From JBFELU01 sp041572755 (lineage in GTDB: Bacteria > Actinomycetota > Acidimicrobiia > Spongiisociales > UBA11373), in the NCBI GenBank assembly GCA_041572755.1, contig JBFFRY010000011.1, positions 4,026-68,025 of the forward strand: DNA of 64,000 bases. The letters run 5' to 3'. The notes under the pieces are model-generated. The model did not search any database. It was not told the DNA's origin and saw nothing but the letters and a program-made list of their open reading frames with translations. How positions within the stretch are numbered: the first letter of the stretch is position 1; each line of letters starts with the position of its first letter. Made by a program: the position numbers and the translations under genes. Positions 17,146 through 25,556 of the stretch are shown here, piece by piece.

Positions 17146-19481
17146 GCCTGCAGGGGCCAGAACACGGGGAGCACCAGGAGCACCACGGCGAGGCAGACCA
17201 GGATCAAGGGGAACCCGACCTTGGTGTAGTCGGAGAAACGGTACCCCCCGGGACCCATGATGAGGATGTTGGCGGCGTGGGCGACCGGGCTCATGAAACT
17301 CGATGAGGCGCCGAGGGCGACTGCCATCAGCAGCGCCTCGGGGGAGAGGCCCAGATCCACAGCGACGTTGAGTGCGATGGGTGCCATGAGGATGGCGGCG
17401 GCCGAGGTCGGCATCACCTGGGCGGCGAGTGCGGTGACCACGTACAGGCCGGCGACGACCAAGAGCGGACTGCCTTCCCCGACGAGGTCGATGATGTGAT
17501 CGGTGAGCCAGAGCGCCGCCCCCGTCTCTTGGAGGGCGATGCCCATGGGGAGCATCCCGGCGATGAGGAACACTGCTCGCCACTCGATTGCCCGGTAGGC
17601 GTCGTCCATGGTGAGGCATCCCGTGAGCACCATGAGCAACGCCCCGGAGGCCGCCGCCACCTGGATGGGAAGCCAGCCGGTGACCACGGCTGAGACGACA
17701 CCGGCCATGATGAGCGCTGCGATGGGTGCTCGGACGGTGTCCACCGGATCCTGGGTGGCCTGCGTGAGCACCAGGAAGTCCGGTTCATCGCCGAGCACCT
17801 GGAGCCGGCGACGGTCGCCGTGGAGGAGCAGGGCATCCCCGAAGCGCAACTCGATATCACCGAGTCCATCCCGGAGAATCCGCCCCTCTCGGGAGATCGC
17901 CATCACCGTGAGGCCGTACTTCTCGCGGAAGTGCAGTTCACGGAGGGTGCGGCCGGCCAGGGTCGTTCGGGGTGACAGGACGACCTCGGCGAGACCGACC
18001 GCGTCGGACTCGAGCGTGTTGAGGTCGAGGGTCTCGCCGCGACGGATCTGGAGGCCGAGGAGACCTTCGACCCTCGCCAGACTCTCGCGACGGCCCTTGA
18101 CCAGGAGAGTGTCGCCTTCTTGGAGCCGCTCGTCGGGATCGGGGAGCAGTCGGGTGTCGCCGTCCCGCAGGATTCCCATGACGCCGAGTTCGAAGCCCTC
18201 GCCGAGCCTGGCCTCGATGAGACTCTTGCCGGCCAGTGCCGAGTTCTCCGGGACCCGCACGGCCATCAACCGGGGCTCGAGCTCGTAGGCGTCCGCCGTC
18301 TCCACCCGCTCGAGCATGACTGCGGTCTCGGCGGCGAGGGCGGCGAGGTTCTCACTGGTGCCCTGAACGAGCAGCACATCGTCGAGCCGCAGCGGGATGG
18401 TCTCGAGGCGGGTTCGGATCAGGGCATCGGAGCGGCGGAGCGCCAGCACGACGATGCCGTAGGTGCGGCGAAAGCTGAGGTCGCGCAGGGTCCTGCCGAC
18501 GAACGGTGACCTCTCGTCGCAGCGGATCTCAGCCATCTCGATCCCGGCGGAGACGAGGCGTTCCACGGGGAGTTCCTCGTCGGCCAGGGTCAGGTAGTCC
18601 TTGCCCTGGAGTTCGGAGAGTTGCTCGAGACCACCCTGGACCAGCAGCCGGTCTCCCGAGTGGAGGGTGGTGGCCGGCCCCGGCGCCAAGATGCTCGCCC
18701 CTCGTCGGAAGATGGCGACGACCTCGAGGCCCAGCGCCGAGCGCAGGCGGCTGGCCGCCAGTGTCTTGCCATCGAGCGCCGAGCCCGGCGGCAGCGAGAT
18801 GAAGGTCAGGTTGGCGCCCAGGGCGTAGATCTCGTCGAGGTCGACGGTGGTCGACTGGCGTCTCGGATCGCGGTCGGGAAGCAGGTGGCGGCCGATCAGG
18901 ATCATGAAGGCGATGCCGGCCAGCACCACCGAGATCCCGACGGGGGTGAAATCGAACATCGTGAATGCGTCCCTGCCTCGTTCGGTGAGGGCGTCGGCCA
19001 CCAGCAGATTGGGTGGGGTGCCGATCAGCGTGGTGAGGCCGCCGAGCAGAGAGCTGAACGCCAGGGGAATGAGCAGCTTGGATGGGGCGTGCCCCGTGCG
19101 TCGGGAGATGTCCATGACCACGGGGAGCAGGAGCGCCGCCACTCCCACGTTGTTCATGAACGCCGAGAGCCCGGCGGCGGTGATCATGATGAGCACGATG
19201 AGACGGACCTCACCGTCTCCGGCGAGGCGGAGCACGCGTTGGCCGATCATCCCGGCGACACCGGTCCGCCCCAGACCCCCGCTCAGGATGAACACGGCCC
19301 AGACGGTGATCACCGCCGGGTTGCTGAAGCCGGAGACGGCCTGCTCTGGGGTGATCAGATCGGTGACGGCCAGCGCGACGAGGACCCCCAGGGCTACGAC
19401 ATCGACGCGGAGCCAACCGGTCACGAAGAAGACGACGGCGACTCCGAGGATCGAAAACACGAGACCCATGTCGAACGTCAC
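17142..19481 (-). CDS. SLC13/DASS-type permease with four RCK_C (TrkA-C) domains
   Basis: A 779-residue membrane protein. Transmembrane halves at about 1-205 and 580-779 flank a long cytoplasmic region. The permease halves contain S-A-F-M-N-N-V-G near 106 and I-G-T-P-P-N-L-L near 153, the hairpin-loop motifs of the divalent anion/sodium symporter family. Between them sit four consecutive RCK_C-like units at about 218-292, 310-385, 398-475 and 494-565, each with the P-x-S-x-L-x-G-K/R-T-L and G-D-x-L-L-V-x-G pattern. Two is the usual number. RCK_C units bind ligands and gate transport. The substrate could be sulfate, a dicarboxylate or another anion. Confidence 0.88.
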   Translation of the reverse strand: MTFDMGLVFSILGVAVVFFVTGWLRVDVVALGVLVALAVTDLITPEQAVSGFSNPAVITVWAVFILSGGLGRTGVAGMIGQRVLRLAGDGEVRLIVLIMITAAGLSAFMNNVGVAALLLPVVMDISRRTGHAPSKLLIPLAFSSLLGGLTTLIGTPPNLLVADALTERGRDAFTMFDFTPVGISVVLAGIAFMILIGRHLLPDRDPRRQSTTVDLDEIYALGANLTFISLPPGSALDGKTLAASRLRSALGLEVVAIFRRGASILAPGPATTLHSGDRLLVQGGLEQLSELQGKDYLTLADEELPVERLVSAGIEMAEIRCDERSPFVGRTLRDLSFRRTYGIVVLALRRSDALIRTRLETIPLRLDDVLLVQGTSENLAALAAETAVMLERVETADAYELEPRLMAVRVPENSALAGKSLIEARLGEGFELGVMGILRDGDTRLLPDPDERLQEGDTLLVKGRRESLARVEGLLGLQIRRGETLDLNTLESDAVGLAEVVLSPRTTLAGRTLRELHFREKYGLTVMAISREGRILRDGLGDIELRFGDALLLHGDRRRLQVLGDEPDFLVLTQATQDPVDTVRAPIAALIMAGVVSAVVTGWLPIQVAAASGALLMVLTGCLTMDDAYRAIEWRAVFLIAGMLPMGIALQETGAALWLTDHIIDLVGEGSPLLVVAGLYVVTALAAQVMPTSAAAILMAPIALNVAVDLGLSPEALLMAVALGASSSFMSPVAHAANILIMGPGGYRFSDYTKVGFPLILVCLAVVLLVLPVFWPLQA

Positions 19482-19619
19482 GGTGCGGTCCGATCGATCA
19501 CCGCGCCAACGATCGCAGGGAAGGCCGAGGACCTCAACTGGGGGCCCCGCTGGTGGTGGAGGCCGGACCGGCGTCTGCTCGCCGCGAGAGGCGGCGAAGT
19601 CTGGCCCGGTATGTCACCG

Positions 19620-19690
19620 AGCGGGTGAGGGGAATCGAACCCCCGTTACAAGCTTGGGAAGCTCGTGTTCTGCCACTGAACTACACCCGC
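19620..19690 (-). tRNA. tRNA-Gly (anticodon CCC)
   Basis: On the minus strand a 7-bp acceptor stem (GCGGGTG with CACCCGC), a D-arm with GTTCAGTGGCAGAAC, an anticodon stem CGAGC/GCTTG around the loop TTCCCAA, and a T-arm with loop TTCGATT form a complete cloverleaf with discriminator T. Anticodon positions 34-36 read CCC, so it decodes GGG glycine codons. The 3' CCA is not encoded. Confidence 0.93.
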
Positions 19691-19740
19691 GTGGAGCGCG
19701 GATGGTACCCGCCCCCCGGAGCCCGCTCAACGTCGGGAGA

Positions 19741-19956
19741 TCAGGTCAAGAGGCTGGCGAGACCCCAAACGGCGATCACCAGCCCGACTGCGGCGAGAAA
19801 CCAGGCTCGAGAGCGGCGCAAATCGCCGGTCGAGCCGTCGGGTCGCACCCCCCGGCGATCCATGATGATGGCGTAGAGATTGCCGATCAGCAGTGAGGCC
19901 CCCAGGGCGAGGATCAGCTGGGCAAGGAGGTTGTCGAGATCGAACCAGTCCGTCAT
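19741..19956 (-). CDS. Small two-helix membrane protein, unknown function
   Basis: A 71-residue protein with two hydrophobic segments, about 10-31 and 51-70, joined by a short basic loop (M-D-R-R-G-V-R-P-D-G). The N-terminus M-T-D-W-F-D-L-D-N-L is acidic. GGAG lies just upstream of the ATG at 19956. It sits between the tRNA-Gly gene and the divergent PhzF gene. I do not recognise a family. The hydrophobic pattern and clean ribosome binding site argue that it is real. Confidence 0.6.
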   Translation of the reverse strand: MTDWFDLDNLLAQLILALGASLLIGNLYAIIMDRRGVRPDGSTGDLRRSRAWFLAAVGLVIAVWGLASLLT

Positions 19957-20001
19957 CGTCTCCGGGACGATACCGGTCGTGCGTTGGCCTAGGGTCGGGG
20001 G

Positions 20002-20796
20002 ATGCGCCACTGCTACGTTCTGAGGGTCTTCACCAGGGGCACCGAAGGGGGAAACCACCTCGGAGTCATCACCGATGTGACCGGGCTCCCCGAAGAGGCG
20101 ATGCAGAGCATCGCCACCGATCTCGGGTTCTCGGAGACGGTGTTCGTGGATTGGCGCACCGAGGATGTGCCGACGGCACGGATCTTCACCCCGGCCACGG
20201 AGCTGCCCTTCGCGGGACATCCATTGGTCGGTGCGGCCTGGGTGCTCGGGGTCATGGGTCCCGGCACGGTGTCGGCGGTGCAGTGCGGTGTCGGCGAGAT
20301 CCCCTTCCGCGTCGAAGAAGACGTGGTGTGGATCGACGCGCCGCTGGTGACTGACGTCGAGCCGACGGATACCGCTCCGGCCGCTGCCGCCGGTCTTCCC
20401 GCTACGGGACGGGCCTGGTGGGTGCGAATGCCGATCCCTTACCTCATGGTCGAAACGGCTACGGCCGCAGAAGTGGCCGGGAGCGCACCGGACATCAAGG
20501 CGCTTCGTTCGGGGCCGGCGGGACAGGCGTTGGGCCTGTTTGCACGATCGGGAGACCGGGTTCGGTCCCGCTTCTTCGCCCCCGGACTCGGAGTCGATGA
20601 GGACCCGGCCACGGGAAGCGCCGCAGCGGCCCTGGCGGCGGTGTTTGCGCTGGAAGGGGAGCCCACCGGGAGGGTCACGGTCGAGCAGGGTGCCGAGGTC
20701 GGGTTTCCCTCCGAGATTCGGCTCTCCTGGGGGGGCCGGATGGCATCGCTCGGCGGCACGGTCGTGCGCGACGAGGTCCGCACCCTCGAGACGTGA
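20002..20796 (+). CDS. PhzF-family isomerase/epimerase
   Basis: A 264-residue protein of the PhzF/diaminopimelate-epimerase fold. The catalytic glutamate motif G-F-S-E-T-V-F-V is near residue 42, F-T-P-A-T-E-L-P-F-A-G-H-P follows, and the second-half signature D-E-D-P-A-T-G-S-A-A-A is near 207. Phenazine genes are absent from the window, so an unknown isomerisation is more likely than phenazine synthesis. It leads a four-gene run in which the next start overlaps its stop (GTGA). Confidence 0.88.
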   Translation: MRHCYVLRVFTRGTEGGNHLGVITDVTGLPEEAMQSIATDLGFSETVFVDWRTEDVPTARIFTPATELPFAGHPLVGAAWVLGVMGPGTVSAVQCGVGEIPFRVEEDVVWIDAPLVTDVEPTDTAPAAAAGLPATGRAWWVRMPIPYLMVETATAAEVAGSAPDIKALRSGPAGQALGLFARSGDRVRSRFFAPGLGVDEDPATGSAAAALAAVFALEGEPTGRVTVEQGAEVGFPSEIRLSWGGRMASLGGTVVRDEVRTLET

Positions 20797-21551
20797 CGGT
20801 GGAGATCGTCGCCGAGGCATCCGAGCGCGGAATCCAGGCCGAGACCTGGCGGTTCGCCGGTTCGCGAGGCGATGAGATCCTCGCCGACGCCTACCTCGCT
20901 CCCGAGCCCGGGCCGGTGATCCTCATCGGGCACGGCAAAGGGAACAGCCGCAAGGCTCAGTACGTGAGAGGTCCCGGTGCGCTGTGGGCCCGTACCGGGC
21001 TCAGCGTGGTGGCGGCCGATGCACCCCTGCACGGTGATCGGGCCGGCTCGGCACCGGTACCGGAGGTCACCGCCGCCGACCCGGATCTCGTTCGGTGGTG
21101 GCTGGCCGACTCCCTGGCTCTGATCGGCGCCGTTGAGGAACGAATGGGTGAGGTTCCCCTCGGCTACGTGGGCTTCTCCATGGGGGGCGTGTTCGGGACT
21201 CGTCTGTTGGCGGAGGACCGGCGGGTTCGAGCCGGGGTCCTCGTGGTAGCCGGAGCTCCGGCGGTCTCGGTCGCCGAGCGCTTCCCCGACCGCGCCGACC
21301 TCGAACCGGCGCTCACCGAGACGGATCCCTGTGCCGTGGCCGGCGAGATCGCTCCTCGACCGGTGCTGATGCTCAACGCCGACGACGATGAGGTCTTCTC
21401 GCGCCGCTCGGTGCTTGCGCTCTACGACGCGTTGCGGCCGCCGAAGGAGCTGGTGTTTCTCCCCGGGACTCACTCGGAATGGCGACGTCCGGCCCGCTGG
21501 TTCCACCATATGAGGGAGTTCCTCAGGGAGTCGCTTCGAGTCGAGCCGTAG
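20793..21551 (+). CDS. Alpha/beta hydrolase (dienelactone hydrolase-like)
   Basis: A 252-residue soluble hydrolase. The oxyanion region is L-I-G-H-G-K-G, the nucleophile elbow G-F-S-M-G-G near residue 128, the acid D in N-A-D-D-D-E-V-F and the base H in G-T-H-S-E-W. A complete triad means likely esterase or lactonase activity, with the substrate open. The GTG start overlaps the PhzF stop and the cation-efflux gene follows eleven bases after its own stop. The grouping may be transcriptional only. Confidence 0.85.
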   Translation: MTVEIVAEASERGIQAETWRFAGSRGDEILADAYLAPEPGPVILIGHGKGNSRKAQYVRGPGALWARTGLSVVAADAPLHGDRAGSAPVPEVTAADPDLVRWWLADSLALIGAVEERMGEVPLGYVGFSMGGVFGTRLLAEDRRVRAGVLVVAGAPAVSVAERFPDRADLEPALTETDPCAVAGEIAPRPVLMLNADDDEVFSRRSVLALYDALRPPKELVFLPGTHSEWRRPARWFHHMREFLRESLRVEP

Positions 21552-21562
21552 AATCCCGGTTC

Positions 21563-22471
21563 GTGGCGTCCTCCGAGTCCCGTACAGTCGTCATCCTGGC
21601 GTTGATCGCCAACTCGATCATCGCCGTCATCAAGTTCATCGCCGCCGCCGTCAGCGGCAGCTCCGCCATGCTGGCCGAGGGCTTTCACTCGGTGGCCGAC
21701 AGCGGCAATCAGCTCTTCCTGCTGCGCGGCACGACGGCCAGCCGATTCGCACCTTCGGTCCGGTTCCCGTTCGGCCGCGGCAAGGAGGTCTTCTTCTGGT
21801 CCTTCATGGTGGCGGTCTTCCTCTTCGTGGGGGGCGGCGTGGTGGCCTTCATGGAGGGCCTGGATCGTCTCCGTCACCCCGAGCACCATGCGGGCGGCCT
21901 CGCCTTCAACCTGATCGTGCTGGGGGTGGCCGCCGCATTCGAGATCTTCATCGCCTTCATCCCCGCGCTGCGGGAGTTCAACCGCCGCCGGGGCGGACGG
22001 CGGCTGTGGAGAACGGTGCGGGAGTCGAAGGACCCGGCGCTTCTCGTGGTGCTCTTCGAGGACACCGTGGCGGTCCTCGGCATCCTCGTGGCGGCCGGGG
22101 GTCTGCTGCTCGCCGAGTGGACCGGGGATCCTCGCTGGGACGGGATCGCCTCGCTGGTCATCGGCGTGCTGCTCGCCGTGACGGCTTGGATTCTGGCCAT
22201 CGAGGTCAAGGGTCTCCTGGTCGGGGAGTCGGCGACCCGCCAAATCCGATCCGGCATCCGCATGGCGGTCCTGGCCGTCCCCGGTGTGGAGGAGGTGACC
22301 CGAATGCTCACCATGCACCTGGGTCCCGACGAGATCCTGGTGAACATCGACCTCCATGTCGATGAGGGGCTGAGCGGTGACGAGATCGAGGCAGTGATCG
22401 CACGGGCCGAGCGGGGCATCCAGGAAGCCGTGCCGACTGCGACCCGGATCTTCATCGAACCTCGATCGTGA
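21563..22471 (+). CDS. Cation diffusion facilitator (ZnT9-like) transporter
   Basis: A 302-residue metal/proton antiporter with six expected membrane helices and a C-terminal cytoplasmic ferredoxin-like domain. Metal ligands of helix 2 are seen in H-S-V-A-D-S, and helix 5 has L-F-E-D-T-V-A-V-L-G, where E-D replaces the H-x-x-x-D of typical zinc exporters. The same E-D form occurs in the SLC30A9 branch. R-F-P-F-G-R-G-K-E-V lies between helices 2 and 3. The metal could be Zn, Mn or Fe. The GTG at 21563 removes an upstream extension that overlaps the hydrolase gene. Its stop overlaps the thrB start (GTGA). Confidence 0.87.
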   Translation: MASSESRTVVILALIANSIIAVIKFIAAAVSGSSAMLAEGFHSVADSGNQLFLLRGTTASRFAPSVRFPFGRGKEVFFWSFMVAVFLFVGGGVVAFMEGLDRLRHPEHHAGGLAFNLIVLGVAAAFEIFIAFIPALREFNRRRGGRRLWRTVRESKDPALLVVLFEDTVAVLGILVAAGGLLLAEWTGDPRWDGIASLVIGVLLAVTAWILAIEVKGLLVGESATRQIRSGIRMAVLAVPGVEEVTRMLTMHLGPDEILVNIDLHVDEGLSGDEIEAVIARAERGIQEAVPTATRIFIEPRS

Positions 22472-23319
22472 AGACAGCCTCCGCTCCGGCCTCCTCCGCC
22501 AACCTCGGACCGGGGTACGACGTCCTTGCCGTCGCCCTGGACCTGCGGTGCCGGGTCTCGGTCGACGAGGCGGTGAAGTGGGAGGTGACCTCCGGGGCTG
22601 CCCCTGCAGACGAATCTGCCTTCGCCCTGGTCCGGAGGGTGGCGGAAGCGCTTGCCGTCGAGGGATCCTTCCGGGTGGAGATCGACAGTGCGATCCCACC
22701 CACCCGCGGCCTCGGATCGAGCGCAGCCATCATCGCCGCCACCGCGGCTGCATTGCGATCGTTGCGAGGGGGCTCGGTGGACCGGGGTGCCCTGCTCGGT
22801 CCCGCCACCCGGGTCGAGGGCCACCCCGACAACGTGGCCGCCGCCCTGTACGGCGGCCTGGTGATGGTGTCGCCGAAGGGCACCGTGCGGCGGCTCGAGC
22901 TGCACGAGGATCTCAGCATCGTCATGGCGGTGCCGGACACCGAATTGGCGACCGAGGAGGCTCGTCGTGCCACGGCTGATCCGGTCCCGACGGCCGTTGC
23001 AGTGCGGACCGCTGCTCGTCTGGGCTTCTTGATCGAGGGTTTGCGGACCGGGGATTCCGATCTACTGGCCGAAGCGAGCGGCGACGAGTTGCACGAGGAG
23101 CGCCGTGCTCACCTGGCACCCGGATCGGCGGCACTCGTGGATGCGGCGCGAGCCGCCGGAGCCGTCCACGCCGCCTGGAGCGGCGCCGGGCCCGCCGTGG
23201 TGGCGTTCACGCTGGAGGCTTCCGTGACCGCTGTGGCCGATGCGATGCGGTCCCAGATCGGCGACGCCGGAGAGGTCGTGGCGCTGGCGATCTCAGAGCG
23301 GGGGACCGAGGTCGACTGA
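22468..23319 (+). CDS. thrB: Homoserine kinase
   Basis: A GHMP-family kinase phosphorylating homoserine in threonine synthesis. The 283 residues begin with the family-typical A-P-A-S-S-A-N-L-G-P-G-Y-D, carry the ATP loop P-P-T-R-G-L-G-S-S-A-A near residue 76, and end with the third motif A-A-W-S-G-A-G-P-A-V. The GTG start overlaps the cation-efflux stop. The gene stands apart from hom and thrC, which usually adjoin it in actinobacteria. Its 3' end overlaps the convergent DinB-like gene by 27 bases. Confidence 0.88.
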   Translation: MKTASAPASSANLGPGYDVLAVALDLRCRVSVDEAVKWEVTSGAAPADESAFALVRRVAEALAVEGSFRVEIDSAIPPTRGLGSSAAIIAATAAALRSLRGGSVDRGALLGPATRVEGHPDNVAAALYGGLVMVSPKGTVRRLELHEDLSIVMAVPDTELATEEARRATADPVPTAVAVRTAARLGFLIEGLRTGDSDLLAEASGDELHEERRAHLAPGSAALVDAARAAGAVHAAWSGAGPAVVAFTLEASVTAVADAMRSQIGDAGEVVALAISERGTEVD

Positions 23320-23844
23320 GGTTCGGCGGTTCTCGAGGACGGTTCTGATCGACTGGATCTGGCCGCAATGCTCCGCTTCGTGCTCTCGGAGGTGATGCAG
23401 CACCCAGCCGGGGCTCACCATGTGACCTGCGACGGGACGGACGCGATCGAGGTACTCGTCGTCGAGGCGGCGCATCTCGGTCGAGAAGCGGTCCCGGGCG
23501 GTGGCGAGCCGGGTGAGGTGGTCTTCGGCGGTCAGCCCGCCGATGTGAGTGAGCCTGCCGTCGTGCTCAGGGCCGTCATGGGGGAACAGCACTGCCACCC
23601 AGTCCGGGAATTCCTCGCCGAGAATGTCGGTGTAGAGCCAGTCGGTCTCCACCGCAGCGACGTGATACAGGAGTGTCCCGATCGAGTTCTCGAGCCCGTC
23701 GGGCACGATGTCGAAGTGCTCGGGGTCGAGGCCTTCCAGCGTCACCAGGGTTCGCCGCCGATTGTCCTCCATGCGCCACATGGCGGCTCCGATGCGATGC
23801 GGGTAGCCGGGGAGGGGATTGACGGCGATCGTGCGGACGGTCAA
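23293..23844 (-). CDS. DinB-like four-helix protein
   Basis: A 183-residue protein of the DinB/DUF664 superfamily, metal-binding four-helix bundles. The three expected histidines appear to lie in L-L-Y-H-V-A-A-V-E near residue 63 and in L-H-H-L-R-E-H-E-A-E-H near 150. A TTG at 23844 is used because the first helix (residues 10-40) would otherwise be lost; an ATG about 22 codons in is the alternative. Roles in this family include thiol-dependent detoxification. It overlaps the end of thrB on the opposite strand. Confidence 0.82.
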   Translation of the reverse strand: MTVRTIAVNPLPGYPHRIGAAMWRMEDNRRRTLVTLEGLDPEHFDIVPDGLENSIGTLLYHVAAVETDWLYTDILGEEFPDWVAVLFPHDGPEHDGRLTHIGGLTAEDHLTRLATARDRFSTEMRRLDDEYLDRVRPVAGHMVSPGWVLHHLREHEAEHCGQIQSIRTVLENRRTSVDLGPPL

Positions 23845-23880
23845 GGCGGCGCCCTAGCCCTTGCCGAATGTGCCCGGCTC

Positions 23881-24636
23881 TCAGCGGATCGTCGATCCGC
23901 CGTCGACCACCAGGGTCTCGCCGGTGGCGAACGAGGATGCTTCAGACAAGAGGAAGATCGCGGCCCCGGCGATCTCGTCGGGCACCGCGTGGCGGGCCAG
24001 CGGGGTCTGCGCCATGACAGAGTCGCGAATCTCGTCGTTGTGGATGAGCGTTGCCGCGAACCGGGTCTCCACCAAGCCGGGGGCGATGGCATTGACGCGA
24101 ATCCCCGCCGGCGCCAACTCGACGGCGAGGGTCTTGGTCATCGAGATGACCGCAGCCTTCGTCATGCCGTAGACGCCCATGAGGGGGGAGGCGTCGATGC
24201 CGGCCACGCTGGCGATGTTCACGACGCTGCCGCCCTCGGCCCGGTTGGCGAACTCCCGGGTGGCGTAGAGGTAGCCCTTGACGTTTACCTCGAAGGTCTT
24301 GTCGAAGGCGGCATCGGTGGTGCCCAGGGTGGGACCGAAGTACGGGTTGGTGCCGGCGTTGTTGACGAGGCCGTGCACTCCGCCCAGCTCGGCCACGGTC
24401 CGATCGAACAAGGCCTCCACCTCCTCGGGGTGACCCATGTGACAGGCAATCGGCAGGGCGGTGCCCCCGGAGTCGGTGATCGCCGCGGCCGCCTCGTCGA
24501 GCCCTTCCTGCTTCCTCGAAGCAAGAACGACGGCCGCTCCGGCGTCGACGCACGCTTGGGCGATCGCCTCGCCGATCCCGCGGCTGGCTCCGGTTATCAC
24601 GATGACCCGATCGCGAAGCGAGAAATCGGCCGGCAC
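23881..24636 (-). CDS. Short-chain dehydrogenase/reductase (FabG-like)
   Basis: A 251-residue NAD(P)-binding SDR. The cofactor loop T-G-A-S-R-G-I-G-E is near residue 15, N-N-A-G-T-N near 91, the catalytic serine region V-V-N-I-A-S-V-A-G near 138, and Y-G-M-T-K with the catalytic Tyr and Lys near 155. It ends with the substrate loop P-G-L-V-E-T-R and G-E-T-L-V-V-D-G-G-S. T-N-P-Y-F-G after the N-N-A-G motif is also seen in sugar and steroid-type SDRs, so the substrate is open. A second SDR gene lies at 41038. Confidence 0.9.
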   Translation of the reverse strand: MPADFSLRDRVIVITGASRGIGEAIAQACVDAGAAVVLASRKQEGLDEAAAAITDSGGTALPIACHMGHPEEVEALFDRTVAELGGVHGLVNNAGTNPYFGPTLGTTDAAFDKTFEVNVKGYLYATREFANRAEGGSVVNIASVAGIDASPLMGVYGMTKAAVISMTKTLAVELAPAGIRVNAIAPGLVETRFAATLIHNDEIRDSVMAQTPLARHAVPDEIAGAAIFLLSEASSFATGETLVVDGGSTIR

Positions 24637-24665
24637 GCCGAGGAGCGTACCAGGCGAGGGTTAGG

Positions 24666-25379
24666 TCACCCGGACGCGGCTTCGACCAGCGTGCGGAAGA
24701 GTCGCAGTGAGGGCCCGTCGTCTCTGCCGAGCCACTCCGGGTGCCACTGAACTCCCCACAGCGGCCACTCCGCCGCCTCCATCGCCTCGGGGAGACCGTC
24801 ACCGGCCCGGCCTGTGACCCGCAGCCCGGTTCCCACCTCATCGATGGCCTGGTGGTGGATGGAGTTGACGAGCACCTCGGTGGATCCGAGAGCGGTGGCC
24901 ACGGCCGAACCGGCCTCGAGCGTGACCCGCTGTACGGGGAGACGGGCGTCGCCGCTGCGCCGCCGGTGTTGCTCTGCGCCGGGGATCGCAGTCGGGATGT
25001 CGGCGATGAGGGTTCCCCCGAAGGCGACGTTGACGACCTGCATGCCGCGACAGACCGCCAGCGTGGGGAGGCGCTGCGCCGCAGCCGCCCGGGCCAAGGC
25101 GATCTCGAACTCGTCTCGCTCCCGGTCCACGCCGTAGACCGACTCGGCACCGGGCCCTCCGTATCGGGTCGGATCGACGTCTCCACCACCGCTCAGCACC
25201 AGCCCATCGATCCGGGCCACGAGCTCGTCGATCCCGTCGCTCGGCACGAGCACGACGGGAACGCCGCCGGCCGCACGCACCATCGCGCTGTACGTCGCGT
25301 AGAGAACGTGCGCCCGATCCTCCCCGGCGGAGGACGGCACCTCACGCTGCGCGCAGGTGATGCCGATCATCGGAAGCAT
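24666..25379 (-). CDS. Class I glutamine amidotransferase-like hydrolase (PuuD-like)
   Basis: A 237-residue gamma-glutamyl-gamma-aminobutyrate hydrolase-type enzyme. It has the L-S-G-G-G-D-V-D-P-x-x-Y-G segment near residue 62, the nucleophile motif A-V-C-R-G-M-Q near 107, and the catalytic pair Q-W-H-P-E-W near 216. The family cleaves gamma-glutamyl amides in putrescine breakdown and other pathways. No other puu gene lies nearby, so the substrate is uncertain. It is divergent from the bS22-like gene, with about 75 bases between the starts. Confidence 0.88.
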   Translation of the reverse strand: MLPMIGITCAQREVPSSAGEDRAHVLYATYSAMVRAAGGVPVVLVPSDGIDELVARIDGLVLSGGGDVDPTRYGGPGAESVYGVDRERDEFEIALARAAAAQRLPTLAVCRGMQVVNVAFGGTLIADIPTAIPGAEQHRRRSGDARLPVQRVTLEAGSAVATALGSTEVLVNSIHHQAIDEVGTGLRVTGRAGDGLPEAMEAAEWPLWGVQWHPEWLGRDDGPSLRLFRTLVEAASG

Positions 25380-25453
25380 GGCCGCCGAGCGTAGACGAGG
25401 TTGCGCATCGCTCGAAGAGCCGCCAACCTGGGGCGCCCCGATACCGAGGATCC

Positions 25454-25546
25454 ATGGGCTCTCTGGTCAAGAAACGGCGCAAGAAGATGAGCAAGCACAA
25501 GTACCGCAAGCGCTTGCGCGCCAATCGTCACAAGCGAAAGAAGTAG
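25454..25546 (+). CDS. bS22-like (AURKAIP1/COX24-domain) ribosomal protein, 30 aa
   Basis: A 30-residue, extremely basic protein: M-G-S-L-V-K-K-R-R-K-K-M-S-K-H-K-Y-R-K-R, then L-R-A-N-R-H-K-R-K-K. This matches the tiny actinobacterial proteins annotated as AURKAIP1/COX24 domain or bS22, found on mycobacterial 30S subunits near the decoding centre. It is below the usual size cut-off for gene calling. The aminotransferase gene begins ten bases after its stop, so the two are probably cotranscribed. Confidence 0.9.
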   Translation: MGSLVKKRRKKMSKHKYRKRLRANRHKRKK

Positions 25547-25556
25547 CGCACCCGGC

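Noticed and set aside
20002..20796. Phenazine biosynthesis cluster
   Set aside because: Only a PhzF-like gene is present; no phzA/B/D/E/G homologues.
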